NCBI GenBank assembly: GCA_964036045.1
Contig: OZ038379.1
Span: 83,993,178 to 84,057,177, forward strand
DNA length: 64,000 nt
Reading direction: 5' to 3'
From: Eutreptiella sp. 'Long Island Sound 2002'
Lineage: Eukaryota > Euglenozoa > Euglenophyceae > Eutreptiales > Eutreptiaceae
The position numbers and the translations under genes were made by a program. Of the stretch, positions 52,739 to 64,000 are shown in pieces. The stretch's first letter is position 1. Every line of letters starts with the position of its first letter. The notes below the pieces were generated by a model. That model was given only the letters and a program-made list of their open reading frames with translations. It made no database searches and had not been told where the DNA came from.

Positions 52739-54837
52739 CCCTGGCGCGACCCGATCGCGCGGGCCATCTGGCGCGACCTGCCGATCCTTAGGGCAGCCGT
52801 CTGGTCAGGAGGAGCAGGACGGCATCTCCCGGGCGCACTCCCCTGGCTACGGGACTGCGGAGACGCCTCCCCTGTGCCAGTTGAGATGCGTGGTGCCCCG
52901 GAACGCTTGTACTCCAAGCCCAGGCACCACTTCCTGGTGGCCGCGGACCACGGGGTGGAGCTCAGCGACGATGTGGTTGCGCTGGCACCCGACGTGGTGC
53001 AGTGCCAGAGCCCCCACGCCGTGATGCTCCAGAGGGAGGGGTGGGAGGGCCAGCGGCACGACGTAACCCCGGCTGCCCTCCTCATTGCGAGGTACGTCAA
53101 GTTGGGCGGCTCGGAGGCGGTGTACCTCGACCGGTCGGAGACGCCGAGCATGCGGCACTGGACGGCCCACCACCTTCTGGCCCCTGACATGCAGTTGACC
53201 GTGGACCCGCTGAACCGGCCTGTGGTGTCGGGGACCCAGCCCCAGTGGCCGCACACATGGGACATGGCGGTCCGGACGATGCGCATGGCACCCAGGGGCC
53301 AGAGGGCGGAGTGGCCTGGTGCAGAGCATCTGCTGGCGACGGCCCAGGCAGCAGAGGTGCAACAGCCAGCCGGCAAACGACAAGGACTGTGGCGTGTGCG
53401 CCCTCCTGCCCGCCCTCGGTACCCTTCTCAGGGTGCCGAGGCCGGGCAACCTCTTGTCCACACTGGACAGGCGATGGGTGGCAGCGGTGGTCCTCAACAG
53501 GGACATGGGGCCCATCGCGCGTCTGCCGTTCCTGGGAGAGCTGCCGGCTGCGGTGCTGGATGCCCTGCCAGCGCCCCGCGCACCCTTGGACGCGGCGGAC
53601 GTCCCGCACAACGTGGGGTTGCCCGGGGCGCGCATGCAGCATGCCCTGCTTTGTATGGCGGCGGCGGGGGACGGAGGGATGTCCATGCTGATGACGGTGT
53701 CCCTGCAGCATGTGCAGGACGCGATGCAGCAGCAGCAGATGCATGCCCCCCAGCCGTGGGAGGAGAGCGCCAAGCGGTGGCTGAGGGTGGAAAGCGTGCC
53801 TCCCACCCATACGGTGGGCATGGCGGAAATGGGGAGGCTGGTGGTGTTGGAAGGGGCGGAGTATTGGGCCTGTGTTCGGGTGGAAGCAGGGGGACTGGAA
53901 TGGGTCGTCGTCACCGCGTTTCGACTCAGGAGGCAGCAGTCCAAGGGCCCGGCCTGCTACAGGGTGTTCAAGGAGTGCCTCGGAGAGCTGGGCCCGGTGC
54001 GCAGGGCGCATAGGTGCACGGCCGGGGACATCCCGCAGGCGCCGGCGGTTTTCGTGGAGGTAACGCGACCGCCGAGGGTCCAGGGGCAGGACGTCTGGCC
54101 TGTGGCCCCGAGCAACATGTGGCAAGCTGAGCATGCAGCTGTCATGTGCACGGCGCTGCAGGGTCAAGCGGCGGCCGTCCCCAGGGCACCGGCGGTGCAG
54201 TCCTCCAGCAACAGGCCAGCAGCCTCGCTGGCAGTGCTCCACAGTGTGTCGCGGGCGTGGTGTTGGGTCGTAGTGGCGCTGGAACCCCACTCCTCGGCAT
54301 TGCGCCTGCACGATCGCGGGGAGGGCACGGCGCTCACGGTCCGCCCCGCCGACCTGGAGGCCCTGCACCTTGGTGCTCTGAGTGGCGACGGAGGCACGTC
54401 GCTGTACCTCCAAGGGAATGTGGTGAGCTCGGCCGCGATGCGGTTCCGCCGACAGAGCAGAGGAGATGCCCTCCGCCTGGTCATGGCGGAGAACATGGGG
54501 CCGTGGCTCCGGGCGTTCTTCACGTTCAGGTGGCAGGTCGAGGGCGACCGCGAGAAGTACGCCGATGCTTGGCGCCGCTGCGTGAAGGAGCAGTTTCCCG
54601 TGGGGGGGATGGTGCACCTGCCGCAACCACCAGGCGTGCCGCCGGTTCGGCCTGCGGCTCCCCCGGCCGCCGTGGCAAAGCCGCTTCCGAAGACAGCGCC
54701 CAAGCCGCCACCCAAGAGGAGCCCCCCACCTCAGTCTGGCAGCTATGCCAACATTCGGTACGTGCTGCGGCACTTCGGCGGCGACCTGGCCACGGAGCAG
54801 CGTGGGTCGAAGGGGATCAACGTCTGCCCCTGAGCTC
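52739..54837 (+). pseudogene. LINE ORF1 Ulp1-like peptidase to C2H2 region, copy III
   Basis: Two overlapping open stretches (52874-54013 and 53319-54833) show a frameshift near 53380, in front of the peptidase active site. The first carries the sequence leading to it (VKLGGSEAVYLDRSETPSMR), and the second begins just before QPANDKDCGVCALLPA. The second then runs without a break through the region where copy II has its insertion, to FGGDLATEQ and GINVCP, and ends at a TGA that interrupts the zinc motif. Confidence 0.75.
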
Positions 54838-55357
54838 GGCTGGATTGAGCTAGTCACTGCTCGTGGAAGGCCGTCAAGTACTGCCGGCCCGCCCACCTGC
54901 ACCCCAAGGACGTGCTGGACCACCTTCAGCGGGACCATGGGGCTGATCCAGCTCAACGGGACCAGGCGATAGCCATGCTGGCCGGCATTATGCCAGGAGG
55001 CCAAGCGGGGCCTTTCGCTTCGGCCCAGGCGAGGTCCAGAGCGCTCGCGATGCCCACGAGTGCCCGCCCTGCGGCGGGGCAAGGAGCGTCGCAGTCGGCG
55101 GCACAGCAAGGGGCAGCTGGGTCACAGCGTGGAGCGACGACTTCTACGGGAAGCGCACGAGCAGGTACGTCAAGCGGCGGGGCCGTGGTGGCGACCACTG
55201 CACCTGTCGGGTCTAGGCCGACGGCGGCCACCTCAAGCGGTGACCCAGGGGGACAGGGGCCGTCTCGCCAACAGCCCGCACCGGGCGCGGGTGGTCCCCC
55301 CCCCCGTCCAATGATCGGGATCCGGCGGGGGGCCCTGATCCAAAGGCGCAGCCATGA
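54838..55357 (+). pseudogene. LINE ORF1 C-terminal tail, copy III
   Basis: The segment holds the second half of the zinc motif (CRPAHLHPKDVLDHLQRDH), the Ala/Ser/Gly-rich tail and the conserved UGA at 55355-55357. A stretch near 55300 is shorter than in copies I and II, which shifts the frame relative to the upstream part, yet the UGA is still in the endonuclease frame. Confidence 0.7.
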
Positions 55358-55387
55358 AGGGGTCCCGCCTCCGACACCCGGGCGGCG

Positions 55388-56485
55388 GTGTCCTGGAACG
55401 TCCAGGGCTCGATGCGGGGGGACGGCGTACCAGTGGCCCCAGGTATGCTCGACGGTGAGGCAGTGGCGGCGGGCATTATGAAGGCCGAGGGTGCCATCCT
55501 GGGCCTCTTCCAGGAGACGGGCGTGCAGGACCCCCAGGGCGCGGAGCACTCGGAGAATCAGTGGCGCCACCATGGGTATCATGCGTTCCCGGGGATGGAT
55601 GCCCAAATAGCGTCGGCGGCAGCGGTGCGCAGCGGGCTCTTGATTGCCCTTCGGGCGGACGTGTTCGCCGCGGAGGAAGTTCGAGACGTCGTGGACATCG
55701 TGCCACGCAAGGCCATGGCCCTTGATGTGGTGACCGCGGGTGGCACCCTCAGGGTCATCAACGTCCACGGCCCAGGCAGCGGCGGCGACTCCTGGGCGTC
55801 TAAGGCGTCCTTCTGGGCTGACGTGGCCATGTACGCGGCGGCCAAAAGCGCGGGAGGCACAAGGGCCGTGCTCCTCGGAGGGGACTTGCACGTATGGGTG
55901 GAGTCCCCGCGGCACCCCACCACGAGGAGCTTCCAAGCCCTGTGGGAACAGTATGTGTTCCACAGGGCAGGCGCGTCAGAGGAGGAGGACATGAGGCCCA
56001 CGAGAGCAAGGCATCGGCTGGACTCCTTCCTGCTGAACTCGCCGCTGGTCCCGTGGGCCGCGCGTGAGCGCCCGCACCTGGCGCCGGGACGGTCCCCAGC
56101 GTGGCTGGGGTCGGATCATGGCCCCGTGGTCCTCTACATCCTGCCGGCGGTGGCCGGCAAAAAGAGGGTCACCAGGATGGCCTACTCGCACGCCCAAGGC
56201 AGGCTGCATGCCATACGCCCGGACTTCCCGGGGATTCATGAGGCGGCGGCAGTGGTACTGCAGAAGGCCTGCGAGGATCGTACGCTGCGGGCGTGGCTCT
56301 CGTCGGAACAGGACACTGCCACCATGGGCACGTCGGAGGTGCAAGCGGTCTTTGACCTGCTCTACGCCTTCCGCGATGATGTGTCCAGGGTCACGGGAGT
56401 GCGCATGCCGTCGGGCATGGACCCGCAGTACCCGTACGAGCAGGTGGAGACGGAGGCGTCTCTGGCCCAGGTCCTCTCGGATTAG
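55388..56485 (+). CDS. LINE ORF2 APE-type endonuclease, copy III
   Basis: 365 codons aligned end to end with 29475-30575. SWNVQGS, FQETG and SDHGPV are kept, but the catalytic GGDFNV motif reads GGDLHV, so the conserved Asn is lost. It ends at a TAG at the position equivalent to a Gln codon in copy I. Confidence 0.85.
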   Translation: MSWNVQGSMRGDGVPVAPGMLDGEAVAAGIMKAEGAILGLFQETGVQDPQGAEHSENQWRHHGYHAFPGMDAQIASAAAVRSGLLIALRADVFAAEEVRDVVDIVPRKAMALDVVTAGGTLRVINVHGPGSGGDSWASKASFWADVAMYAAAKSAGGTRAVLLGGDLHVWVESPRHPTTRSFQALWEQYVFHRAGASEEEDMRPTRARHRLDSFLLNSPLVPWAARERPHLAPGRSPAWLGSDHGPVVLYILPAVAGKKRVTRMAYSHAQGRLHAIRPDFPGIHEAAAVVLQKACEDRTLRAWLSSEQDTATMGTSEVQAVFDLLYAFRDDVSRVTGVRMPSGMDPQYPYEQVETEASLAQVLSD

Positions 56486-56652
56486 CAAGCCCTGGCATGG
56501 CGCGCCCATGAGCTTTTGCAACGGGACGCGGCAACGGCCGGGCTCCACTCCCAGGACGCGGCTGCCTTGCTACGGCACCTCCGACAGGTGGACCCCGACC
56601 TGTCCCCTGTCACGGTGGAGGACCTGCGCGCTGCGTTGGACTAGAGACTCGC

Positions 56653-58890
56653 GTGGAGGAGCTACGGGATGTCCTCAGGCGCAACGGGCGCAGGTCCATA
56701 AAGGACTATTGGCGGGCCAGGGTACCGGACCTGCAGCTCCGATGGACGGCGATACGGGGGGCCATCAACGTGGTGAACTATCCCCCTTCAGGCCTGTGGT
56801 CCATACGCTTCCGGGAGTCGGAGAAGGTGCTCCTGGAAGCCTCGGACGTCATCGGCGAGGTCCACAGGTACTGGGAGGCGTTGTACGCCAAGCGGCCTGT
56901 GAACCTGACGGCCTTCGAGCGGCTGGTCCGGGCCCACATCCCTCAAGGGGTGCCGGAGGAATGGAGGTCGGTGCAGGACTACACCCTACAGGATCTCAAA
57001 GACGCCGTGAAGCAGGCCGTGGCGAACGACAAGGCTCCGGGGTCCAACCGGGTCACGGCTGCCCTTATAGCGGAGCTGCCTGAGCCGGTGCAGGGGGTTC
57101 TGGTGCACGCGTACAGGGCCATCCTGCGGGGTGCGGACGCCCCGGAATCCTGGCACGAGGCCATTATCTGGCTGATGCCCAAGGGTACGGCCACAGGCAA
57201 CTTGGACGAGTACAGGCCCATAGCGCTAGGGTAGCAAGACATGCGGATGCTCATGAGCCCCCTCATGCGGAGGCTCACGCCCGTCCTGGCACGCAAGGGA
57301 TTGGCTGCGGACTGGCAATTCGGGGCCATGCTAGGCTCCACGGCGGCTGCCCCGGTTTTCCTGGCCCAGCGCAGGCTGCAGCGTGGGCAGGAAGAGAATC
57401 ACGTCGTGGCCTTCGACGTGTCTAAGGCATTTGACACCGCGGCGCATGGGGCGCCGGCGCTCCTCCTGCGTTACATGGGGGTCTTGGATGAGCTCATCAC
57501 GCTCTTCCACACCCTCAGCTGTGGGTCTCTGGTGCGCATCGTCAGTGCGCATGGCCCAACGCCGAGCATACAGCTCCACAGGGGCCTGCGGCAGGGCAGT
57601 GCGGAGAGCAATGTGCTCTACCTCCTCCTCTTGGAACCTCTCCTGAGGAGCCTTGCCTGCAAAGCGCGGGGAGATACTCGCCATGCTGTGCCGCCCCTGG
57701 TTCAAGCGTGCTGTGACGACCTCCTGTTGGTTGCGCACTCCTTGCCGCAATTCCTGGAGTACGCGGCTGCGATTGCACAGTACCTTACGGACATGGGCAT
57801 GTCCCTCAACGTCAGCAAGTGCGCCTATGCCAATTTTGCTCGCATCCCTTCGATCATGGTGTGCCTGAACCCGGGGAACGCGGCAGCCCCATGGGTGTGC
57901 TTACACGCCAAGGGCACGGTGCCCTACTTGGGCCTACGCCTTGATCCCATGGGGATAGCAACCATGAAGGAGAAACATGTAGTCCGGTGCGAAGCTCTGC
58001 TGGGCTGGTGCAAGAACACGCTGGGGCCCGCGTCGGTACCCCATGAGGTGATGGCGGCTGTGGTTGGGGGCATCGTGCGGTACGCGGCGCCGTACCTGTC
58101 CGACACGGCGGAGGCAGTGGTCAAGCTGAATGCTGCCATCAAGGCTGCGGCCCTGCAATTCGAGAAGCTGCCCAAAGACCTGTCCAACGTGGCGGTGCGG
58201 TCTGGTCGTGGGTTACGGCTGGCAGATGTCCTCGTTATCTGCCGCGACTCCGTCGTAGCGACCCTGGCTCGACTCACGCACCACCGGTCCACGACGGTCC
58301 GGACTGAGCTGCAAGCCATGCTTCGAGATGTGCACCCGCAGTACGGAGTGTGCAGACAGTTCCTGGTGCCCTGCGCGTCATTCGCCATGCACGCTGGCAG
58401 TACGTGGGTGAACAGAGTACTCCGGGCGATGGGGACGTTACGTGTGGGGCTCCTCATGCCTTCGTCAGTGTACTCGTGCGTGCACGCCCATCTGCCGCAG
58501 GTGCAGTGGGCGGGACGGAAGTGGGCATCCCAGTCCTACACCTTCAAGTGTAGAGACATCTGCGTTCTCTCTGGTCCCCGCACGGACGCGGCGGTACAGT
58601 CCCTGACTGATCCCGCAAATGACCTCCTGCATGCGCGGCTTCCCTGTCCTGCACCTGGGCAATGGGCCGTCCAGCTCCAGGAGTGTCATGAGGACCACCT
58701 GCACCTTCCTCACGCGGGAGTGGGGCCCAATCAGCTGGACCACGTGTGGTTCACGGGGCTCCGCGACGTCTTCCGGCTACAGGTGCCTGGTCCATTGACT
58801 CACCGTCTAATTCACCCGGTGCGCCGCAAGAAGGCCAGCAAACGCCGTAGGCAGTCCACTACAAGGGACGTATATGTGGTGGGCGGGTAA
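56653..58890 (+). pseudogene. LINE ORF2 reverse transcriptase, copy III
   Basis: Two stretches in one frame (56653-57234 and 57241-58890) are split by a single TAG at 57232. The RT has IIWLMPKG...YRPIAL, FDVSKAFD, GLRQGS and an active site reading ACCDD instead of AYCDD, so the usual Tyr is replaced by Cys. A short deletion near 56642 removes part of the helical linker between endonuclease and RT. The 91 codons missing in copy I are present. Confidence 0.85.
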
Positions 58891-59060
58891 AGGGAACAAG
58901 GGTGGGACCCGGCGAACCCGGGGCAGCCCATGCCGTTTTTCCGCTAGCCGCCCTCCCCTTCCTGCTGGGGGATGCCTTTGAAGGTTACCGATAGCAAAAC
59001 GATCCGGCGTCTGTCCCCCTGCTCACGCCACATGCCGGGGGCGGCATAAACCCATCGCCC

Positions 59061-59873
59061 TTGTGGGTTCTGCACGGACGGCCCGCGTTTTATAGGGCAT
59101 GCGCGGCGGTACACGGGTGCAGCGAGTGGGCAATCGTCCTTCTGCTACCAACTGGCCCCGTCCCGGACGCTTATGAGTGCTCGGTCCTGGAGGTGGTTCG
59201 GATGTCCAACGTGCCGCACGATCCGCATGTCGCCATCACGTCGTTCCGTGATGGCGGGGCGGTGGAACAAGGCTCTTTGGTGGTGTACCAGCCCTCCTGC
59301 TCCACGACGGTGTGGGGAGCGGAGTATACCACGGCCCTTGACGCCATCAAATCCGTTAGCGGATGCGACCTGGCCTGGAGGCCACATGCGTTATATCAGC
59401 CGAAGGTGGTCCTGTCCCCGGAGCTCACGGCCTCCAGCGCGGCGTCCCTGGGAAAAGTCACGCAGAGCCTCCACTCCGACGTGGCATGGCTGGAACCCCG
59501 CCGGTACTGTCGGGTGCCGGTGGCGACCAAAGTCACGTCATCTGACGCGTCGCCCCACGGAGACGAAGCCACCAATGTGGCGGTGGCCAGCCATGGGAGC
59601 CCCACGTGGACGGGTGCCATCTACGGCACGGTCTTGGAGGCGGAGATCATCGGCGCGGCGGCGTACCTGTTGCACACGCCCCCGTCGGCGTGCACGGTGC
59701 ACGTGGTGGATGCCTCCATCATTGGAGCGCACCTGCGCAGGGCGCAGGAGACCATGTACCGTGGCATCAAGGGGCCGACCTCGCATCTGGTCAACCAGCA
59801 CGCACTGAACTGGATAGTCGAGGGGCTGCGGCGGCTACCACGCAGGGTAGGGGGGCGCACCACTGGGTGGTGA
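59061..59873 (+). pseudogene. LINE ORF2 RNase H, copy III
   Basis: 270 codons with SSDASPHGD, LEAEIIGAA and HVVDASIIG, so the three acidic positions are conserved. The stretch before it (58890-59060) contains stops and frameshifts. The frame is lost at 59870, where copy I continues into the knuckle region. Confidence 0.82.
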
Positions 59874-62027
59874 GGCAGAGCTCGCACTTGGCAGCAGTCC
59901 CCCTTGAGGCGCCGGACTCTGCCGCAGCCCGTGCAATGGCCCCGCCTGTTCATCTCGTGCTGCCCAAGGAGCACGCCATCCTCTTGGTGCCTGGGGATGA
60001 TGGAGAGCTCGAGCCGCGTGTGCCCTCCATGCAAGCCCTTCAACTCTTCAGGGAGATGGAGTGGCGCTCGCGGGCGGCGCGCACCAGGGCCCACACGTCA
60101 CTGGCTGGCGCCTGTGAGGCGGTGCCCCTGGGTGCGGTGCACCACGGCCCAACGCACAGGAATATGCTGCGGGCACGTGACGGTCGCTCATCCACCATGC
60201 AGGTCATGCGACGGTGGAGGCAGAAGCTCACGCGTGTGGCAATACCGGCCCACCCCTATATCTTCTGTGGGGGGCCGGAGGAGGACATTGGCCACATGCG
60301 CTTGCTGTGTGCGCGAGACGAGGAGGTGGCGCGACTCCTGTGCAGGCGTGTGGTGGAGTTCACGACGGAGCTTCCCCTGACGGACAGGGCGGTGGAGTTC
60401 TTGGCGTGGAGGGAGCACGGCTGCGGGTGGACGGAATTCACGATGGCGGGGGTCATCCCCGAGGACTTGAAGCGGCAGTTCGCGGCGGTGCGGGCGGCGT
60501 CGTCCCGGGGCCCAGCGAAGGCCAAGCTCTTTGTGGAGGACATGGTCCAGGTTGGGGAAGATCTGTATGCCCGCAGGAAGCATCGGCTCACCCAGATCAT
60601 GCAGCTGCCGATGCAAGATCGAAGGAGGGCAGTGTACGCGTTCCTGCGAGGTGTTACACCCTTCTGCCCGCCGGCAGGGAGGATCCAACGGCGTCCGCCG
60701 TGGAACCCGTTCGACGGCCTCCCAAGCGACCTGCAGGCGACCTTTCAGAGGGCACCGCTGCACGCGCTGTTAGTGCCCAGGTCGTACATTGTGCATGAGG
60801 AGGCCATGTCCTTGTTCCCTCACTGCATGGTGGTAGTGGCGCAGGCCTTCAGCTAGTGGATCGGTTCTTGGATGGCTCGGGACTTCCCGGCATTCAGGGA
60901 GTGGTCCTGCGTGGTATCGGCGCAGTCGTGGGCCACGGTGCGTGGTACCATGGTGAGGGGCCTTGACGGCCAAAGTGATCCCTGGCTCCAGGTGTACGCA
61001 GACCATCCGGCTGTGGGGAACGTACTAGGCTGGCCTCGCGAGGTGCTGCCGGTCTTTTGGCAGCCTCTGTGCTGCCTCCCAGTCCCGGCAGTAGCTGTCG
61101 TGCTCGACGTGGGGAGGTTGTGGCTGTATGACCGGCAGCTGCGACGAGCCATTCCAGCGGTCACGGAGCGGCGGTCCATGGCCGTGTTGCCGGGCTCCAA
61201 GCAACTGGCACGAGTGCAGGGCGACGACGCGCAGGGCCATGTCACGGAAGCCATGTTCTCTCTGCCTGAGGGGGACGACCACGTGGTTGCCAATGCCCGT
61301 CACACCCTCGATACCCTGGGCCTAGCGGCGGTCGTTGAGGCTCGGGCGGGAGGACAACGCTTGGTTCTCGCGTCCGCCAGGGGCCCGGGGCTGGACGGGG
61401 TTGATGTCATCGGGGAGATCGTGCGGGACTATGGTTGGGAGCTCCTGACGCATGGCACACGCACCCCAAGGCTGCGCGGTGGCCCCGGCTGCTTGAGAGC
61501 CTACCGGTGATGCCCAACGGACAGCCGATACTCCGCCCGGTGTCCACGTGGGAGGAAGTGAGGCGCAGCCTGCTCAAGTGTGCCACTGCACGCGCGCTGG
61601 CACGTGCTTTGCTCTGTCTCCAGGAGGCGTGCGGTGATGTGTGGCAGGACCTGTGGTCGCAGAGTTGTGGTGGTAGCTGCGTTCCGTTGCGGTCTGTGCT
61701 CCCACACCAATGCCACGGGTGCAGAGAGACGGTGCCGGACACGTCCCACTATGCGGGATGTGTCGGGAGCGCGCCGGTAGGGGGTGGCCTAAGGCGAGGT
61801 GGGCGCTGCGCCACTCTGGACAGATGTCCTCAAGTGTCTGGAAGGCAATCCACGGTGACCTGAAGAGCGTCCGGGTGGAAGGGGTGAGATGCCCCGATGC
61901 GCCGACGGCAGCCCTGCCCCTACTGCTGTGGTGGGCAGCTCTGGAGGGCGACTCGCGGGTTCTTTGGTTGTGGCATCACGGAGGACATGGTGACGGCGCG
62001 GTGGGGGCCGGGGGTAATGCAGCTTGA
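59850..62027 (+). pseudogene. LINE ORF2 CCHC knuckle and C-terminal extension, copy III
   Basis: Good LINE sequence lies in 59850-60856 (with YIFCGGPEEDIGHMRLLC), then, after a TAG at 60854, in 60872-61510, then in 61435-61730 and 61710-62027 in shifting frames. The final cysteine cluster is partly degraded: CHGCRE remains in one frame and PLCGMC in the next. The protein end WHHGGHGDGAVGAGGNAA matches copy II. Confidence 0.75.
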
Positions 62028-64000
62028 CAGGGTGTGGGAAATGTGGGTGCGCTTGCCACCGTCCCTATGCTGGACACAACGGAGGGGGTGGCACTTGAGA
62101 AGCAGTGCCCTCTTGGCCTGAGTGTGCGGTACTGGCAGGCGGCGTATGACGGCCAACGCGATGTGACAGGTCGTGCCGGCCTAATGGTGAGCCATACTGC
62201 CCCCGTGCATGAGGGTCGGGGTGCTTCACCCGCCTGCCCCGGGCCGCTGGGTACAACAGTGAGGTGTCATGGGTTGTCCCGACCAGGGTAATAAGGCCCA
62301 AACCCCTGTAGGGTATTCGCATGGCACCGGGGTCTCTACCGGCGGCCCGGCTACGGCAGTTCTGGGGGTAGTTGCTTGGGATACTCCGGGGGTTCACAGG
62401 TTTGTGTGGGGGCATGCGTTGCGACGCCCCCTGTACGCATTACACGGGGTTGCGGGGAGCAGCCTGCAGACCTCGGGAGCGGCGAAGTTTGCAAAGGGGA
62501 TTGCGACGGCGTGATGGTCAGGTGGACCGTATGGTGGGGGTACTTAGGATGGCGTGGCAATCTGGGAGGTGCTGTCATGAGGGGTACGCGGAGTTGCAGG
62601 TGACGTTGTACTGGCGTCACGGGGGTATGCGCGGCGGTACTAGGGTCCGTATAGTGGGAATACCGAGGACGTGCGGCGGTACTGGGGAGCCGTACTGTGG
62701 GGGCAACGCGGAGTCGCATGGCGGTACTGGGGTGTCCCCCTGAGCCCTCTAACAACTCAGGGGGATTGCAGGGGCATCCCCTGGCCCCGTTAACAAACTT
62801 GAGGGACCGTGCCTGAGGGCATGTACATAGTCTAGCCGTCTGACCATCGCCTTGCAGTTGCGGTGGTGCGTGCGGTGGCGGCTCGCAGGTGGCATCGGCG
62901 TAGCGACGGCAGTACTACGCGGCGACGTAGCGCCGAGTATGCTGTCGCCCCTATATACGTGTCATCCACTTGGTCTTCACATCAGCCACTTACTCCTGGG
63001 GGGCTTCTGACCGGTCGGCTAGAGGCGACATGTAGAGTGGTCAAGGGGGTGGTACGCGGGCATATGCTATAAGTAGGCCTGCCACGTTGTCGGTGGGGGC
63101 CGAACCTGCGGCCTGGCCGCCGCTGTGGCGGAAGAGGCGCAACCACGGGAGCTGGCCAATCAGTGCAGGTAAGGGTCAAGGGTAGGCGCCAGGGCAACGT
63201 ATGCGGGCCAGATGAGGTGCACCTGGTTACCACAGCCCGGGGCGTGCCTCTGGTGGGTACCCCCACAGGGGGTCGATAACCAAGCTACGGCACCCACCAG
63301 CCCGAATCCCAGCCAGCGATATTCACGGGTTGCGCCACTCCCGTCACGGGGCGGCCGGCGTCCCCCCCTGTAGACCCTCTAGTTATATTATACGTGGGCA
63401 AGTGGATGCCTCGAGGCGGATTGGGTACTGGCCCTTGACATGGAGTGCCGGCACGGTATATATCTGGGGTGTGGGTGCAGCTCAGGGTCACGGAGAAGGT
63501 AGAGTTGCTACCATGCTTCTGTACTATACGGGGGGATTGGTGCGGTGGGTCGGCGGCGTACATTATGGGGACATGGAGGCGATGAAAGCTGAGGGCCATG
63601 CTAGAATGGAGCCTCCCAGAAATCTTGGCTATGCATCTACGGGTTATTGCATGCTGGCAGTGGGTTACGCGGAGTCAGGCGTGGTGGGCAATTACGAGTA
63701 CGCGGCTAGCAACGGATTACGTGGGGTCATGGGTGGTGGTCGTCTCCACGGTGGGGGGGGTACGCGAACAACGAGGGGTCCGCTCTTGCTTCGCCGCCTG
63801 CGTGCTGCTTTGTAGCTTGGTTGCTGCTTTGCGCCCGTAGGAGATGCCCTTGCTTTCTGCTTGTTGCTGTGCTGCTGCGCTGCTGTGCCTTGCCCCCTTA
63901 CCCCCGGCGAACAAACGGGCCAGCGTCCGTCGTCGTTGCTAATGCTAACGCTTTGCAGTCGCCACTGCCCCCAAAGCCTGGTTGGCCGGTATCCCCGGTC
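62028..64000 (+). other. 3' untranslated region of LINE copy III (runs off window)
   Basis: It is the reverse complement of 6778-8918, with more substitutions and small indels than copies I and II show to each other. No gene is supported. The window ends about 150 bp before the expected tail. Confidence 0.8.

Larger units (their letters stand above)
50976..64000 (+). mobile_element. LINE copy III, plus-strand segment
   Basis: It begins inside ORF1 at the point equivalent to 35289 in copy II and runs through all domains to within about 150 bp of the 3' end, where the window stops. It is the most decayed copy, with frame changes about every 1-1.5 kb, but it lacks the 201-bp insertion of copy II and keeps ORF1 continuous where copy II has stops. 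Its last bases overlap the 3' piece at 50784-50974 by about 46 bp of the same LINE positions. Confidence 0.92.

Noticed and set aside
53097-55109. A 670-codon minus-strand open frame, and one of 462 codons at 50828-52216
   Set aside because: Both are antisense shadows of LINE copy III coding sequence.

Overview
The window is eukaryotic nuclear DNA made almost entirely of nested repeats. The coding signal is that of a non-LTR retrotransposon (LINE): APE-type endonuclease, reverse transcriptase, then RNase H. The GC-rich code, long (TA)n tracts and satellite suggest a protist or alga with a large repetitive genome. I cannot name the organism from sequence alone. I see no host gene, rRNA, tRNA or CRISPR array.

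Layout. 1-6311 holds copies A-D of a short TIR-bearing repeat, about 1.0-1.9 kb, with a 158/180-bp tandem array between A and B. Copies B and C form a large palindrome centred at 2983/2984. 6312-6632 is (TA)n. 6633-20375 is LINE copy I on the minus strand. It is 5'-truncated at a second (TA)n and split by a foreign 4.3-kb segment (10807-15134). 20781-21638 is TIR repeat E, again between (TA)n tracts. 21797-37402 is LINE copy II, the longest copy, also minus strand. It carries a 201-bp insertion that contains a hammerhead ribozyme motif. 37403-41834 is non-coding, G/C-homopolymer-rich tandem blocks. 41835-48677 is an insertion consisting mostly of a 47-bp satellite (about 139 units). 48678-49340 is the other half of the repeat it interrupts. 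49586-50618 is TIR repeat F. 50784-50974 is the 3' end of LINE copy III on the minus strand, joined head-on to a 13-kb plus-strand copy (50976-64000) that runs off the window.

How the parts fit. Aligning the three LINE copies shows an element of about 15.4 kb with two very long reading frames. ORF1 (about 2.2 thousand codons) has a short N-terminal domain, a His/Pro-rich linker, a CCCH zinc finger, a candidate Ulp1/C48 cysteine peptidase and a C2H2-like zinc motif. ORF2 (about 2.2 thousand codons) has endonuclease, RT, RNase H, a CCHC knuckle and a long C-terminal extension with a second cysteine cluster. A UGA sits at the same place between them in all three copies. The element ends in a (TATGAC)3 tail followed by (TA)n, and each copy's 3' end lies in a TA microsatellite. 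This points to TA-microsatellite targeting. None of the three copies is fully open, but copy I keeps one uninterrupted frame of 1,861 codons.
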